A DNA stretch of 64,000 nt from Synergistaceae bacterium UBA5827 (GTDB taxonomy: Bacteria; Synergistota; Synergistia; Synergistales; 79-D21). The stretch is from the NCBI GenBank assembly GCA_002432945.1, contig DJHE01000012.1, positions 23,016 to 87,015 on the forward strand. The letters run 5' to 3'. The notes under the pieces are model-generated. The model saw only the letters and a list, made by a program, of their open reading frames with translations. It was not told where the DNA came from and made no database searches. Each line of letters starts with the position of its first letter. The stretch's first letter is position 1. Position numbers and translations under genes: made by a program. Shown piece by piece: positions 23,935 through 30,354 of this stretch.

Positions 23935-24315
23935 ATGTCGAGAAGAGCTTTCAGCCCGGAAGGCGCCGTAGCGGTTGGTCCCTATTCACATGCTGTGGAA
24001 TCGGGGGATGTCGTGTACCTGTCGGGACAGACACCGCTGGATCCAGATTCAGGCAGACTCGTTTCAGACGACGTGGCAGTCCAGACACGTCAATGTTTCA
24101 GGAACCTATTTGCCGTGCTTGCTTCTGCCGGCCTGGGGCACGGCGATGTCGTCAAGGTGAACGTATTCCTCACCGATATGGAAGATTTTGCAAGGATGAA
24201 CGAAGTTTACAAGGAACAGTTCGAAGCCCCTTTTCCTGCCCGGAGCACGATCGGGGTAGCAGCACTGCCCTTGGGCGCCCGCGTTGAAATAGAGATGATT
24301 GCCAGGAGAAATTGA
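23935..24315 (+). CDS. ridA: RidA-family enamine/imine deaminase
   Basis: A 126-residue trimeric protein that hydrolyses reactive enamines and imines formed by PLP enzymes such as threonine dehydratase. Conserved blocks: AVGPYSHAVESGDVVYLSGQ, the loop with the substrate arginine in MNEVYKEQFEAPFPARSTIG (Arg near residue 103), and VEIEMIARR at the end. The start follows GAGGAGGGAG. It is a single gene with about 90 bases before a universal stress protein. Presence fits an organism with much PLP-based amino acid breakdown, several examples of which lie nearby. Confidence 0.95.
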   Translation: MSRRAFSPEGAVAVGPYSHAVESGDVVYLSGQTPLDPDSGRLVSDDVAVQTRQCFRNLFAVLASAGLGHGDVVKVNVFLTDMEDFARMNEVYKEQFEAPFPARSTIGVAALPLGARVEIEMIARRN

Positions 24316-24337
24316 TCCAAATATTGGCCATAAGCAG

Positions 24338-24371
24338 TATAATTTAACTGTGCGAATAGATAGCTATTCGC
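24338..24371 (+). promoter_or_regulatory. -10 element and inverted repeat before the universal stress gene
   Basis: A TATAAT at 24338-24343 is followed by a perfect 8-bp-arm repeat GCGAATAG-ATAG-CTATTCGC (24352-24371), 38 bases ahead of the start codon. The -35 is weak (TTGATC, 20 bases upstream). The repeat could be an operator at the transcription start or a leader hairpin. Confidence 0.45.
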
Positions 24372-24408
24372 CAGTTATTCACAAAGGGTCGGAGAGGGGG
24401 GCAATGAC

Positions 24409-24867
24409 ATGAAAAGGGTTGTTGTCGCAATTGACGGCAGCGAAGTGAGCAAGGGGGTCATCGACTACGCTATCCATTATGCTAACCGCGAGAAGGAAGC
24501 GGAAATGCTGTTCCTTCACGTCGTCGAGCCTTCCGAGCAGAGGGAAATTTTCTACCGGGGGCACGTGGTTAGCGTTCCGCCTTCACCCGAGGAAGTCCGA
24601 GCGGAGTTCGAGGCGTTCATCAAGGCGAGAACCGACTTGGCAGGGAGGACGATCCCGGTCATGTCGATTTCACTCAGGAGCGGAAGCCCCTATGAGCAGA
24701 TCGTGAGGTTCGCCGAAGAGGAAAACGCTGATATCATCATGATCGGCCATAGGGGACTCGGCAACGTTCAGCGGTTTTTCCTGGGGAGCGTGGCAGCCAA
24801 GGTTGTTGCGCATGCCCCCTGCAGCGTTTATGTCCACAGGCCCAGGAAGGAAAAGGGAGAAGCCTAG
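24409..24867 (+). CDS. Universal stress protein, UspA family
   Basis: A 152-residue nucleotide-binding protein. VVVAIDGSEVSKGVIDYA forms the first strand and helix, and the ATP-binding G-2x-G-9x-G-S motif is intact in GHRGLGNVQRFFLGSVA, followed by HAPCSVYVHRP. The start follows GGAGAGGGGGG. It therefore belongs to the ATP-binding branch. It ends in a 4-base overlap with the convergent enoyl-CoA hydratase-like gene, with no terminator in between. An 8-bp-arm inverted repeat lies in its leader. Confidence 0.93.
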   Translation: MKRVVVAIDGSEVSKGVIDYAIHYANREKEAEMLFLHVVEPSEQREIFYRGHVVSVPPSPEEVRAEFEAFIKARTDLAGRTIPVMSISLRSGSPYEQIVRFAEEENADIIMIGHRGLGNVQRFFLGSVAAKVVAHAPCSVYVHRPRKEKGEA

Positions 24868-25646
24868 CGTCCCTTCCAGACAGGTTTCCGCTTGCCCAGG
24901 AATGCTTCGAGGCCCTCCCTGGCGTCTTCGGAGGCGGCAAGTGCGGCAAAGAGGTCCCCGCCGACTTCCACCGCCCTTTCCAGTGGCAGGCCGTCCATCC
25001 GGTGAAAGCCCCGCTTGCCCGTTTCCAGGGCAAGCGGGCTTTTTGTAGCCAGCCTGCGGGCCAGTTGCAGGGTTTCTTCTTCAAGGTTTTCAACGGGGAC
25101 GACTTTCCAGGTGATACCGATGCGTTGCGCTTCCGCCGCAGGGATGAAATCCCCGGACAACACGTACTGGAGGGCGCGCTTGTGCCCGATCCACCTGGAG
25201 AGCTGGAGGCCCGGTTCCAGGCAGATCAGGCCGACGTTGATGGCGGTGGTCCCGAGGACTGCGTTTTCGGCGGCGACGATGAAATCACAGGCCAGGGCAA
25301 GCCCGGCCCCGTTGGCGAGGGTGTAACCCTGTATCGAGGCGATGACAGGCTTGGTCATCGCCTCGAGTCGATGGTTGTGAAGGTCCATCTGCCGGATGAA
25401 ATCCCTGATTTCATGACGTTCGCACGCCATGACCTCCTTCAGGTCGATACCGGTTGAGAAGTGTTTCCCGGCTGCATCCAGCACGAGGACCCTGACCTGC
25501 GGTGCGTTCTCCATCATTTCCAGGGCTCCCGAGAGTTCTCTCGCCAGGCTCCTGTTGAAGGTGTTCATCGCTTCCGGGCGATTGAGGGTAATACGCCCAA
25601 TCCCTTCTTCGATTCTCGTCAGGATGGGTGAACTTTGGCTGGTCAT
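24864..25646 (-). CDS. Enoyl-CoA hydratase/isomerase-family protein lacking both catalytic glutamates
   Basis: A 260-residue crotonase-fold protein. CoA-binding and oxyanion-hole elements are present (GKHFSTGIDLKEV, QGYTLANGAGLALACDFIVA), as is the trimer helix region (RALQYVLSGDFIPAAEAQRI). In rat enoyl-CoA hydratase the catalytic residues are Glu144 (GGGCE) and Glu164 (QPE); the aligned positions here are Leu in NGAGLAL and Ala in GTTAINVG, so ordinary hydration is unlikely. A different crotonase reaction, such as decarboxylation, isomerisation or thioester hydrolysis, is more plausible. ATG 25646 follows AAGGAGG, one base after the stop of the upstream unknown gene, so they are translationally coupled. 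Confidence 0.85.
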   Translation of the reverse strand: MTSQSSPILTRIEEGIGRITLNRPEAMNTFNRSLARELSGALEMMENAPQVRVLVLDAAGKHFSTGIDLKEVMACERHEIRDFIRQMDLHNHRLEAMTKPVIASIQGYTLANGAGLALACDFIVAAENAVLGTTAINVGLICLEPGLQLSRWIGHKRALQYVLSGDFIPAAEAQRIGITWKVVPVENLEEETLQLARRLATKSPLALETGKRGFHRMDGLPLERAVEVGGDLFAALAASEDAREGLEAFLGKRKPVWKGR

Positions 25647-25647
25647 G

Positions 25648-26085
25648 TCAAAAGCCTCCTTCAGTATGGTTTCCTTTCCACAGGGCCAGGATATCGAAGG
25701 GAAGTTCAAGCTTCCCGCGGTGGGCGACGATTTCCTGTCCCTTCCAGGTCGACTCGGGAAGGGCCCGAAAGGGGTAAATCACTTCCCCGGAACCGTTGCG
25801 GCAGGGGATCGGGACAGGAGTTCCGATAAGTTCGGCCGTGTAGCCGAATCCTGCCTGCAGGGCACGGCGCAACTGGTTTGCCTCCACGGGTGTTAAAAAT
25901 TCATCCAGGTATCCGCGGGTGATGCTCAGTTCTTCAGCCGAGAGCTCCCGGTAATCTGCGACCAGTTCGTCAAGGGGGCCGAAGCGCAGCCTTTCCGCTC
26001 TCAACGGTACCCAGTGGACATGGGCCACGGGCAGCCCCCTGAAGTTTTCGATCACGGAAAACGCCCGGTAAAGCAAGGTTCCCAA
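25648..26085 (-). CDS. Conserved-looking protein of unknown function, coupled to the crotonase-fold gene
   Basis: A 145-residue soluble protein that I do not recognise. It has no membrane helix, no cysteine motif and no nucleotide-binding loop. Notable stretches: PVAHVHWVPLRAERLRFGPL, ADYRELSAEELSITRGYLDE and ELIGTPVPIPCRNGSGEVIY. TTG 26085 is the likely start because GGGAGG lies 8 nt upstream; a GTG at 26094 falls in that site. Its stop is one base before the start of the crotonase-fold gene, so the two probably act together. It is divergent from a MarR-GNAT fusion, which may regulate the pair. Confidence 0.6.
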   Translation of the reverse strand: MGTLLYRAFSVIENFRGLPVAHVHWVPLRAERLRFGPLDELVADYRELSAEELSITRGYLDEFLTPVEANQLRRALQAGFGYTAELIGTPVPIPCRNGSGEVIYPFRALPESTWKGQEIVAHRGKLELPFDILALWKGNHTEGGF

Positions 26086-26162
26086 GGCGCTCACCTCCCG
26101 AGGTAAAGCTTAAATGAACCGGAGGGTTCCGCATAGAGGCAAGAGGGGAAACGAGGGGTTCA

Positions 26163-26190
26163 ATTCTCCTTTTTCGAATGAGTGGAGAAT
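26163..26190. promoter_or_regulatory. Inverted repeat in divergent promoter region
   Basis: ATTCTCC (26163-26169) and GGAGAAT (26184-26190) are a perfect 7-bp inverted repeat with 14 bases between, located between the unknown/crotonase operon and the MarR-GNAT gene. Spacing suits a dimeric regulator. Confidence 0.35.
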
Positions 26191-26240
26191 GATGTAAAAT
26201 GTTATTTGATCAAGTCAAACAAAAAGTGGAGGGACGAGAG

Positions 26241-27170
26241 ATGGAGCCATTGGAAATAGAGAGAATCAGGCGCTTCAACCGGTTCTTCACAGAGTTGGCC
26301 GGAGTGCTGGACCGCTCGATCCTCAAAAGCGAGTTCTCGTTGGCCGAGGCAAGGATCCTGTTCGAGATTGGGCATCATCCGGGCGGTCATCCCAGGGATT
26401 TCCTGGCACGGCTGGGATTGGACGCGGGGTATTTCAGCCGGGTGGCCAAGAGGTTCAAGTCGAAGGGGATGGTTGCCATGAAGAGGTCAAGCGAAGACGC
26501 GAGGCTCGTTTCCCTTTTCTTGACCGAGGAGGGGGAAAAAACTTTGGAAATGCTGGAAGGCAGGGCAAGCAGCGAGGTGGAGCGCTGCTTCGGGGGACTT
26601 TCGGGTGAAGAGCGCAGGGATATTCTTTCCTCGATGGCGTCGATCCTCTCCTACAAAAAAAACGTCTCCCCGGATGACCTGTTGATCCGTCCTTACCGGC
26701 CCGGGGAGCTTGGGATCATCTCGTATCGGCATTGTGTCCTCTATCGCGAGGAATACGGGTTCGACCAGACGTTCGAGAATTACCTCCTTGATGGAATGTC
26801 CAGGTTCCTGTGGGATTATGGAGGCGAGGGGCAGGTCTGGGTCGTGGATTACTGGGGTCGCGTCATGGGGGCCATCGCCATCATCGAAACCGGCGAAACG
26901 GAAGCCCAGTTGCGCTGGTTTTACCTGGAACCTTCCTGCCGGGGGATCGGAATGGGCAGTAAACTCATGGAAACCGCCATGTCCTACTGCGAGAGAAGGG
27001 GCATGGAGAAGGTTTTCCTGTGGACGGTCAAGGACCTGGAAGCAGCCCGGCACCTTTATGAGAAGTTCGGTTTCTCCCTCGTCGAGACAAATGCCCATTT
27101 CCTTTGGGGCAGGCACATCGTCGAGGAAAAATGGGAACTTCCGATGGCCGGCGTGAAAGGGCCGTGTTAA
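26241..27170 (+). CDS. MarR-GNAT fusion: winged-helix regulator with N-acetyltransferase domain
   Basis: A 309-residue two-domain protein. Residues 1-145 are MarR-like: RRFNRFFTELAGVLDRSILK, then helix-turn-helix DFLARLGLDAGYFSRVAKRF and the wing KRSSEDARLVSLFLTEEG. Residues 150-300 are a GNAT acetyltransferase with the acetyl-CoA-binding loop FYLEPSCRGIGMGSKLMETA and the C-terminal AARHLYEKFGFSLVET. ATG 26241 follows GGAGGG at 7 nt; the in-frame ATG at 26199 has no ribosome site. Such fusions are known in many bacteria, with the enzymatic domain possibly sensing or modifying a ligand. It diverges from an unknown/crotonase gene pair and precedes an FCD-type regulator by 30 bases. Confidence 0.9.
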   Translation: MEPLEIERIRRFNRFFTELAGVLDRSILKSEFSLAEARILFEIGHHPGGHPRDFLARLGLDAGYFSRVAKRFKSKGMVAMKRSSEDARLVSLFLTEEGEKTLEMLEGRASSEVERCFGGLSGEERRDILSSMASILSYKKNVSPDDLLIRPYRPGELGIISYRHCVLYREEYGFDQTFENYLLDGMSRFLWDYGGEGQVWVVDYWGRVMGAIAIIETGETEAQLRWFYLEPSCRGIGMGSKLMETAMSYCERRGMEKVFLWTVKDLEAARHLYEKFGFSLVETNAHFLWGRHIVEEKWELPMAGVKGPC

Positions 27171-27200
27171 GGTATTTGTAGGAGAGAGGAGAGGCTGGCC

Positions 27201-27944
27201 GTGCGCGTGACTGAAAACGAGGATATCCTCTACATGGTATTGAGGAGCATAGAGGAGTCTTCCGCTCCGATCGGGGCAGGGTCCATCCAGAGGGCGATCT
27301 CGCCCCAGGCCAGCCTGAGCATGGCGACGGTGGGGATCATCCTTAGAGACTTGCAGGACCGTGGTTTCGTGGTCCGGGAAGGATTCAGGGGGCACCTTAT
27401 CACACCGGAAGGGCGGGATTTTCTCGCCGCATACCGCAACCGCCAGAAGAAAGCCTGCCTGGCAGACCGAATATTCGATTACCTCACGGGGAGCGACAGG
27501 CAGCGCTTGGTCGATATTCTCGAAGCCCGACGCGCGATCGAAACGGAAGCTGCACGACTTGCTGCCGCAAGGGCGCTGGAAGCGGACATCGAGCGTCTTC
27601 GCCGAAACGTAACCGAGCAACTCTCCTGCCGGGGCGAACGAACCAGGGCTGCCCTGGACCGAGAGTTCCACGCAATCCTCCTCGACGCGGCCCATAATCC
27701 ACTTCTGAATACCCTTTACGAATTTTCCGAACAGCTTACGGCGGCTTCAGACGGTGAGACGGTCGATCATTTCCTCGGGCAGGTCCGTGAAGAAATCGGG
27801 GCTGCTCTCGTCGAGGATCATCGCCGCGTCCTGGAGGCCATTGCCGTGAAAGACGCACATCTGGCGGAAAAGGCAATGGCTGCACACCTGGACCGTGTTA
27901 TTGATTTCCTGCGGGATACCCGGGAACCCTCTTCCAGGCGATAA
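27201..27944 (+). CDS. FCD-type transcriptional regulator with NrpR-like winged helix
   Basis: A 247-residue regulator. The C-terminal half is an FCD (GntR/FadR) ligand domain: LVDILEARRAIETEAARLAA, DREFHAILLDAAHNPLL and EDHRRVLEAIAVKDAHLAEK carry the metal-binding Asp/His pattern. The N-terminal winged helix (ILYMVLRSIEESSAPIGAGS, LRDLQDRGFVVREGFRGHLI, TPEGRDFL) looks less like GntR than like the HTH_12 module of NrpR regulators, so the pairing is unusual. GTG 27201 follows a GAGAGG stretch. The next gene is an oxidoreductase operon whose promoter carries a perfect 9-bp-arm palindrome, the likely target. FCD ligands are commonly carboxylic or amino acids. Confidence 0.85.
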   Translation: MRVTENEDILYMVLRSIEESSAPIGAGSIQRAISPQASLSMATVGIILRDLQDRGFVVREGFRGHLITPEGRDFLAAYRNRQKKACLADRIFDYLTGSDRQRLVDILEARRAIETEAARLAAARALEADIERLRRNVTEQLSCRGERTRAALDREFHAILLDAAHNPLLNTLYEFSEQLTAASDGETVDHFLGQVREEIGAALVEDHRRVLEAIAVKDAHLAEKAMAAHLDRVIDFLRDTREPSSRR

Positions 27945-27975
27945 ACTCCAGTCCGTTTTCGACTTGATTCCAGCA

Positions 27976-28031
27976 TTGACAGCCCCAGACTTTGTGCTAC
28001 GCTTGTTTCGCCACTAATAAAATAGTGGCGA
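27976..28031 (+). promoter_or_regulatory. Promoter and palindromic operator of the dehydrogenase operon
   Basis: -35 TTGACA (27976-27981) and an extended -10 (TGC then TACGCT, 27998-28003) are 16 bases apart. Immediately downstream, TCGCCACTA-ATAAAA-TAGTGGCGA (28008-28031) is a perfect inverted repeat with 9-bp arms covering the predicted transcription start. This layout is typical of repression. Confidence 0.65.
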
Positions 28032-28060
28032 TCGCGTTTGCGAAAAGGGGTGGTAAGGAA

Positions 28061-28378
28061 ATGGACCTGATCAAGGAGCATCCCATCCTGGATTTCCAGC
28101 ATGGGAAGAAGGTCAAGTTTTTCTTTGACGGAGCGGCGATGGAGGGGTTCGAGGGAGAGCCGATCGCGGCGGCTCTGCACGCCAACGGAGTGGTCATCTA
28201 CCGTGAGACGCCGCAGATGAAGCGTCCGCGGGGATTCTTCTGCGCCATCGGCAAATGCAGTTCGTGTTTCATGGTTGTGGACGGCGTGCCGAATGTCCGG
28301 ACCTGCGTCACCGCCCTGGCGGAGGGGATGAAGGTGGAAACGCAGCGCGGCAAGGGCCTTGTGCCGGCACTGTCCTAG
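28061..28378 (+). CDS. (2Fe-2S) ferredoxin-like subunit of an amino acid dehydrogenase
   Basis: A 105-residue protein of the Fer2_4 type found as the small subunit of hydrogen cyanide synthase, octopine/opine oxidase and multi-subunit proline dehydrogenases. The cluster ligands are in FFCAIGKCSSCFMVVDGVPN and RTCVT (CX4CX2C...C), and the N-terminal FFFDGAAMEGFEGEPIAAAL is the conserved pre-cluster block. ATG 28061 follows GGTAAGGA; the frame upstream covers the operator. It is the first of four closely spaced genes (gaps of 9, 3 and 2 bases). Confidence 0.88.
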   Translation: MDLIKEHPILDFQHGKKVKFFFDGAAMEGFEGEPIAAALHANGVVIYRETPQMKRPRGFFCAIGKCSSCFMVVDGVPNVRTCVTALAEGMKVETQRGKGLVPALS

Positions 28379-28387
28379 GGGAGGAAG

Positions 28388-29497
28388 GTGAGCGCGTTGC
28401 GTTCGACGGAAGTGATGGTCATCGGCGGGGGGCCTGCGGGTCTTTCTGCGGCGGTGGAAGCGGCGAGCCTGGGCTGCCAGGTGATGGTGGTGGACAGCGA
28501 CCTGAAGCTAGGGGGCCAGCTGATCAAGCAGACGCACAAGTTCTTCGGCTCGAAGGAGGAGCACGCGGGGACGCGGGGCTTCGAGATCGCGGACATCCTG
28601 TTCAGGGAACTGGACGAGAACAAGGAGCGGATCCAGGTCCTGTCGAACACGACGGCGGTGGGCTACTACAAGGAAGACGGGGTCGTCTCCTGCGTGACGG
28701 GAGAGGACGAGTACTTCCGCGTGAAGCCGCAGCGTGTGATCATGGCGACGGGAGCGCAGGAGAAGATGATCCCGTTCCCGAACAACGACCTGCCCGGGGT
28801 GTACGGAGCGGGAGCGGTGCAGACCCTGATGAACGTGTACGGGGTCATGCCGGGCAAGCGTGTCCTGATGGTTGGAGCGGGCAACATCGGCCTTATCGTG
28901 AGCTACCAGATGAAGCAGGCGGGAGTGGACATCGCGGGGATCGTGGAGTTCATGCCGCACGTGGGTGGCTACTGGGTGCACGCGGCGAAGGACCGCCGCC
29001 TGGGGATCCCCATCTACCTTCGCCACACGATCCTCGAGGCGCTGGGCGACCGTTTCGTGACGGGAGCGGTGATCCAGGAAGTGGGGGCCAAGGGCGGCCT
29101 GGTGGGTGAACCGAAGAAGATCGACTGCGACGTGATCTGCATGGCGGTGGGACTGACGCCGACGTGCGAGCTCCTGTGGCAGGCGGGCTGCGAGATGACG
29201 TTCGTGCCGGAGCTATGCGGCTACGTGGCGAAGCGTGACAACCAGATGCGCACGAGCATCCCGACGATCTGGGTTGCGGGAGACGCGGCGGGGATCGAGG
29301 AAGCGAGCTCGGCGATGGTGGAAGGCCGTGTGGCGGGGCTGAACGCGGCGCGTTCGACGGGCCACCTGACGGACACGGAGTTCGACGCGAGGTCATCGCT
29401 GTACTGGAAGCGGCTGAGCGACCTGAGGGCAGGGCCGGTGGGGGAGAAGATCCGCTACGGGATCTCCCAGGCCTGCTGCGGCAGCTGGGAGGTGTAG
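28388..29497 (+). CDS. FAD/NAD(P)-binding oxidoreductase subunit (HcnB/OoxA-like)
   Basis: A 369-residue flavoprotein. The N-terminal dinucleotide fold is VMVIGGGPAGLSAAVEAASL, a second fold is VLMVGAGNIGLIVSYQMKQA, and the FAD-ribityl block is TIWVAGDAAGIEEASSAMVE. This is the pattern of the large subunit of HcnABC-type and opine or proline dehydrogenases, which passes electrons from a catalytic D-amino-acid-oxidase-like subunit to NAD or ferredoxin. That catalytic subunit is not in this operon. GTG 28388 sits close to GGAGGAAG; TTG 28397 is the alternative start. Codon choice changes sharply here towards GCG, ACG, CCG and GTG compared with genes on either side. Confidence 0.9.
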   Translation: MSALRSTEVMVIGGGPAGLSAAVEAASLGCQVMVVDSDLKLGGQLIKQTHKFFGSKEEHAGTRGFEIADILFRELDENKERIQVLSNTTAVGYYKEDGVVSCVTGEDEYFRVKPQRVIMATGAQEKMIPFPNNDLPGVYGAGAVQTLMNVYGVMPGKRVLMVGAGNIGLIVSYQMKQAGVDIAGIVEFMPHVGGYWVHAAKDRRLGIPIYLRHTILEALGDRFVTGAVIQEVGAKGGLVGEPKKIDCDVICMAVGLTPTCELLWQAGCEMTFVPELCGYVAKRDNQMRTSIPTIWVAGDAAGIEEASSAMVEGRVAGLNAARSTGHLTDTEFDARSSLYWKRLSDLRAGPVGEKIRYGISQACCGSWEV

Positions 29498-29500
29498 GGA

Positions 29501-30007
29501 ATGGAAATGGACATGCTGTTCAACAGTGGAATCCTGACGGAAGAGCGCCCGGGGGCGATCAAGCCGCCGCAGGAGCTGTGGGAAAAGAAGCAGAACGGGC
29601 TGGTGATCATCGAGTGCCCGCAGCGGATCCCCTGCAACCCGTGCCACACGAGCTGCCCGACGGGAGCGGTGATGCCGTTCGAGGACATCAACGACACGCC
29701 CAGGATCGACTACGCGAAATGCACGGGCTGCGCGATGTGCGTGGCGAAGTGCCCGGGGTTGGCGTGCTTCGTGGTGGACCTGACGTACGGAGGGGCGGAC
29801 GAGGCGCTGATGAAGCTGCCCTACGAGATGCTGCCGGTGCCGGAAGTGGGAGCCGTGGTGGACTGCCTGGACCGGACGGGAGAAGTGGTGTCGCAGGGTA
29901 AGGTCGTCCGTGTGATGGAACCATGGAAAGACAAGACGCTGGTTGTCCACGTGTCGGTGCCTAAGGCGCTGGTGATGGACATCCGTGCCATCAGGGTGGT
30001 GAAGTAG
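29501..30007 (+). CDS. 4Fe-4S ferredoxin-type subunit
   Basis: A 168-residue protein with two cluster regions: CPQRIPCNPCHTSCPTGAV and CTGCAMCVAKCPGLACFVV. The C-terminal half (EVGAVVDCLDRTGEVVSQGK, DKTLVVHVSVPKAL) forms a small beta-rich domain of unknown type that is common to this subunit. ATG 29501 is 3 bases past the previous stop and follows GGGAGGTGTAGGG. The first motif has extra residues between cysteines compared with a bacterial 2[4Fe-4S] ferredoxin. It would link the FAD subunit to an electron acceptor such as ferredoxin. Confidence 0.88.
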   Translation: MEMDMLFNSGILTEERPGAIKPPQELWEKKQNGLVIIECPQRIPCNPCHTSCPTGAVMPFEDINDTPRIDYAKCTGCAMCVAKCPGLACFVVDLTYGGADEALMKLPYEMLPVPEVGAVVDCLDRTGEVVSQGKVVRVMEPWKDKTLVVHVSVPKALVMDIRAIRVVK

Positions 30008-30009
30008 GC

Positions 30010-30297
30010 ATGGAAGACAAGAGCAAGGACATCATCGTCTGCCGTTGCGAGGAAGTGACCATGGGCGAAGTTCGTGAGTGGATCGCGAAGGGTTACGACA
30101 CCTTCGACGAGCTGAAGCGCCTGCTGCGCGTCGGGATGGGCCCGTGCCAGGGCCGCGGCTGCCGCGAGATCATCATGCGGGAGATCGCCAGGGCCAAGGG
30201 GATTCCCATGGCCGCCGTGGATCCCGGGATCTTCAGGCCCCCCGTGAAGCCCGTCAAGCTTGGCGTCCTCGCCAGCTGCGAATACACCAAGGAGTAG
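30010..30297 (+). CDS. BFD-like (2Fe-2S) domain protein
   Basis: A 95-residue protein of the Fer2_BFD fold. Ligand cysteines are in VCRCEEVTMGEV (CxC) and GPCQGRGCREII (CX4C), matching the bacterioferritin-associated ferredoxin arrangement also fused or adjacent to HcnB/OoxA-type subunits. The start is 2 bases after the previous stop. It completes a set of one FAD and three Fe-S subunits; the operon then ends at a strong terminator. Confidence 0.9.
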   Translation: MEDKSKDIIVCRCEEVTMGEVREWIAKGYDTFDELKRLLRVGMGPCQGRGCREIIMREIARAKGIPMAAVDPGIFRPPVKPVKLGVLASCEYTKE

Positions 30298-30307
30298 CCC
30301 GACTCCG

Positions 30308-30354
30308 AAAAAAAAGAGAGGCGGCGCCGGAAATTCGGCACCGCCTCTCTTTTA
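30308..30354. terminator. Bidirectional rho-independent terminator
   Basis: AAAAGAGAGGCGGCGCCG pairs with CGGCACCGCCTCTCTTTT with one mismatch; runs of A and T flank both sides. It lies at the end of the dehydrogenase operon and overlaps the stop of the convergent aldo-keto reductase. Confidence 0.85.

Noticed and set aside
26487..27695. A 402-codon frame antisense to the MarR-GNAT and FCD regulators
   Set aside because: It spans two real genes and their spacer, and its product has no coherent domain.
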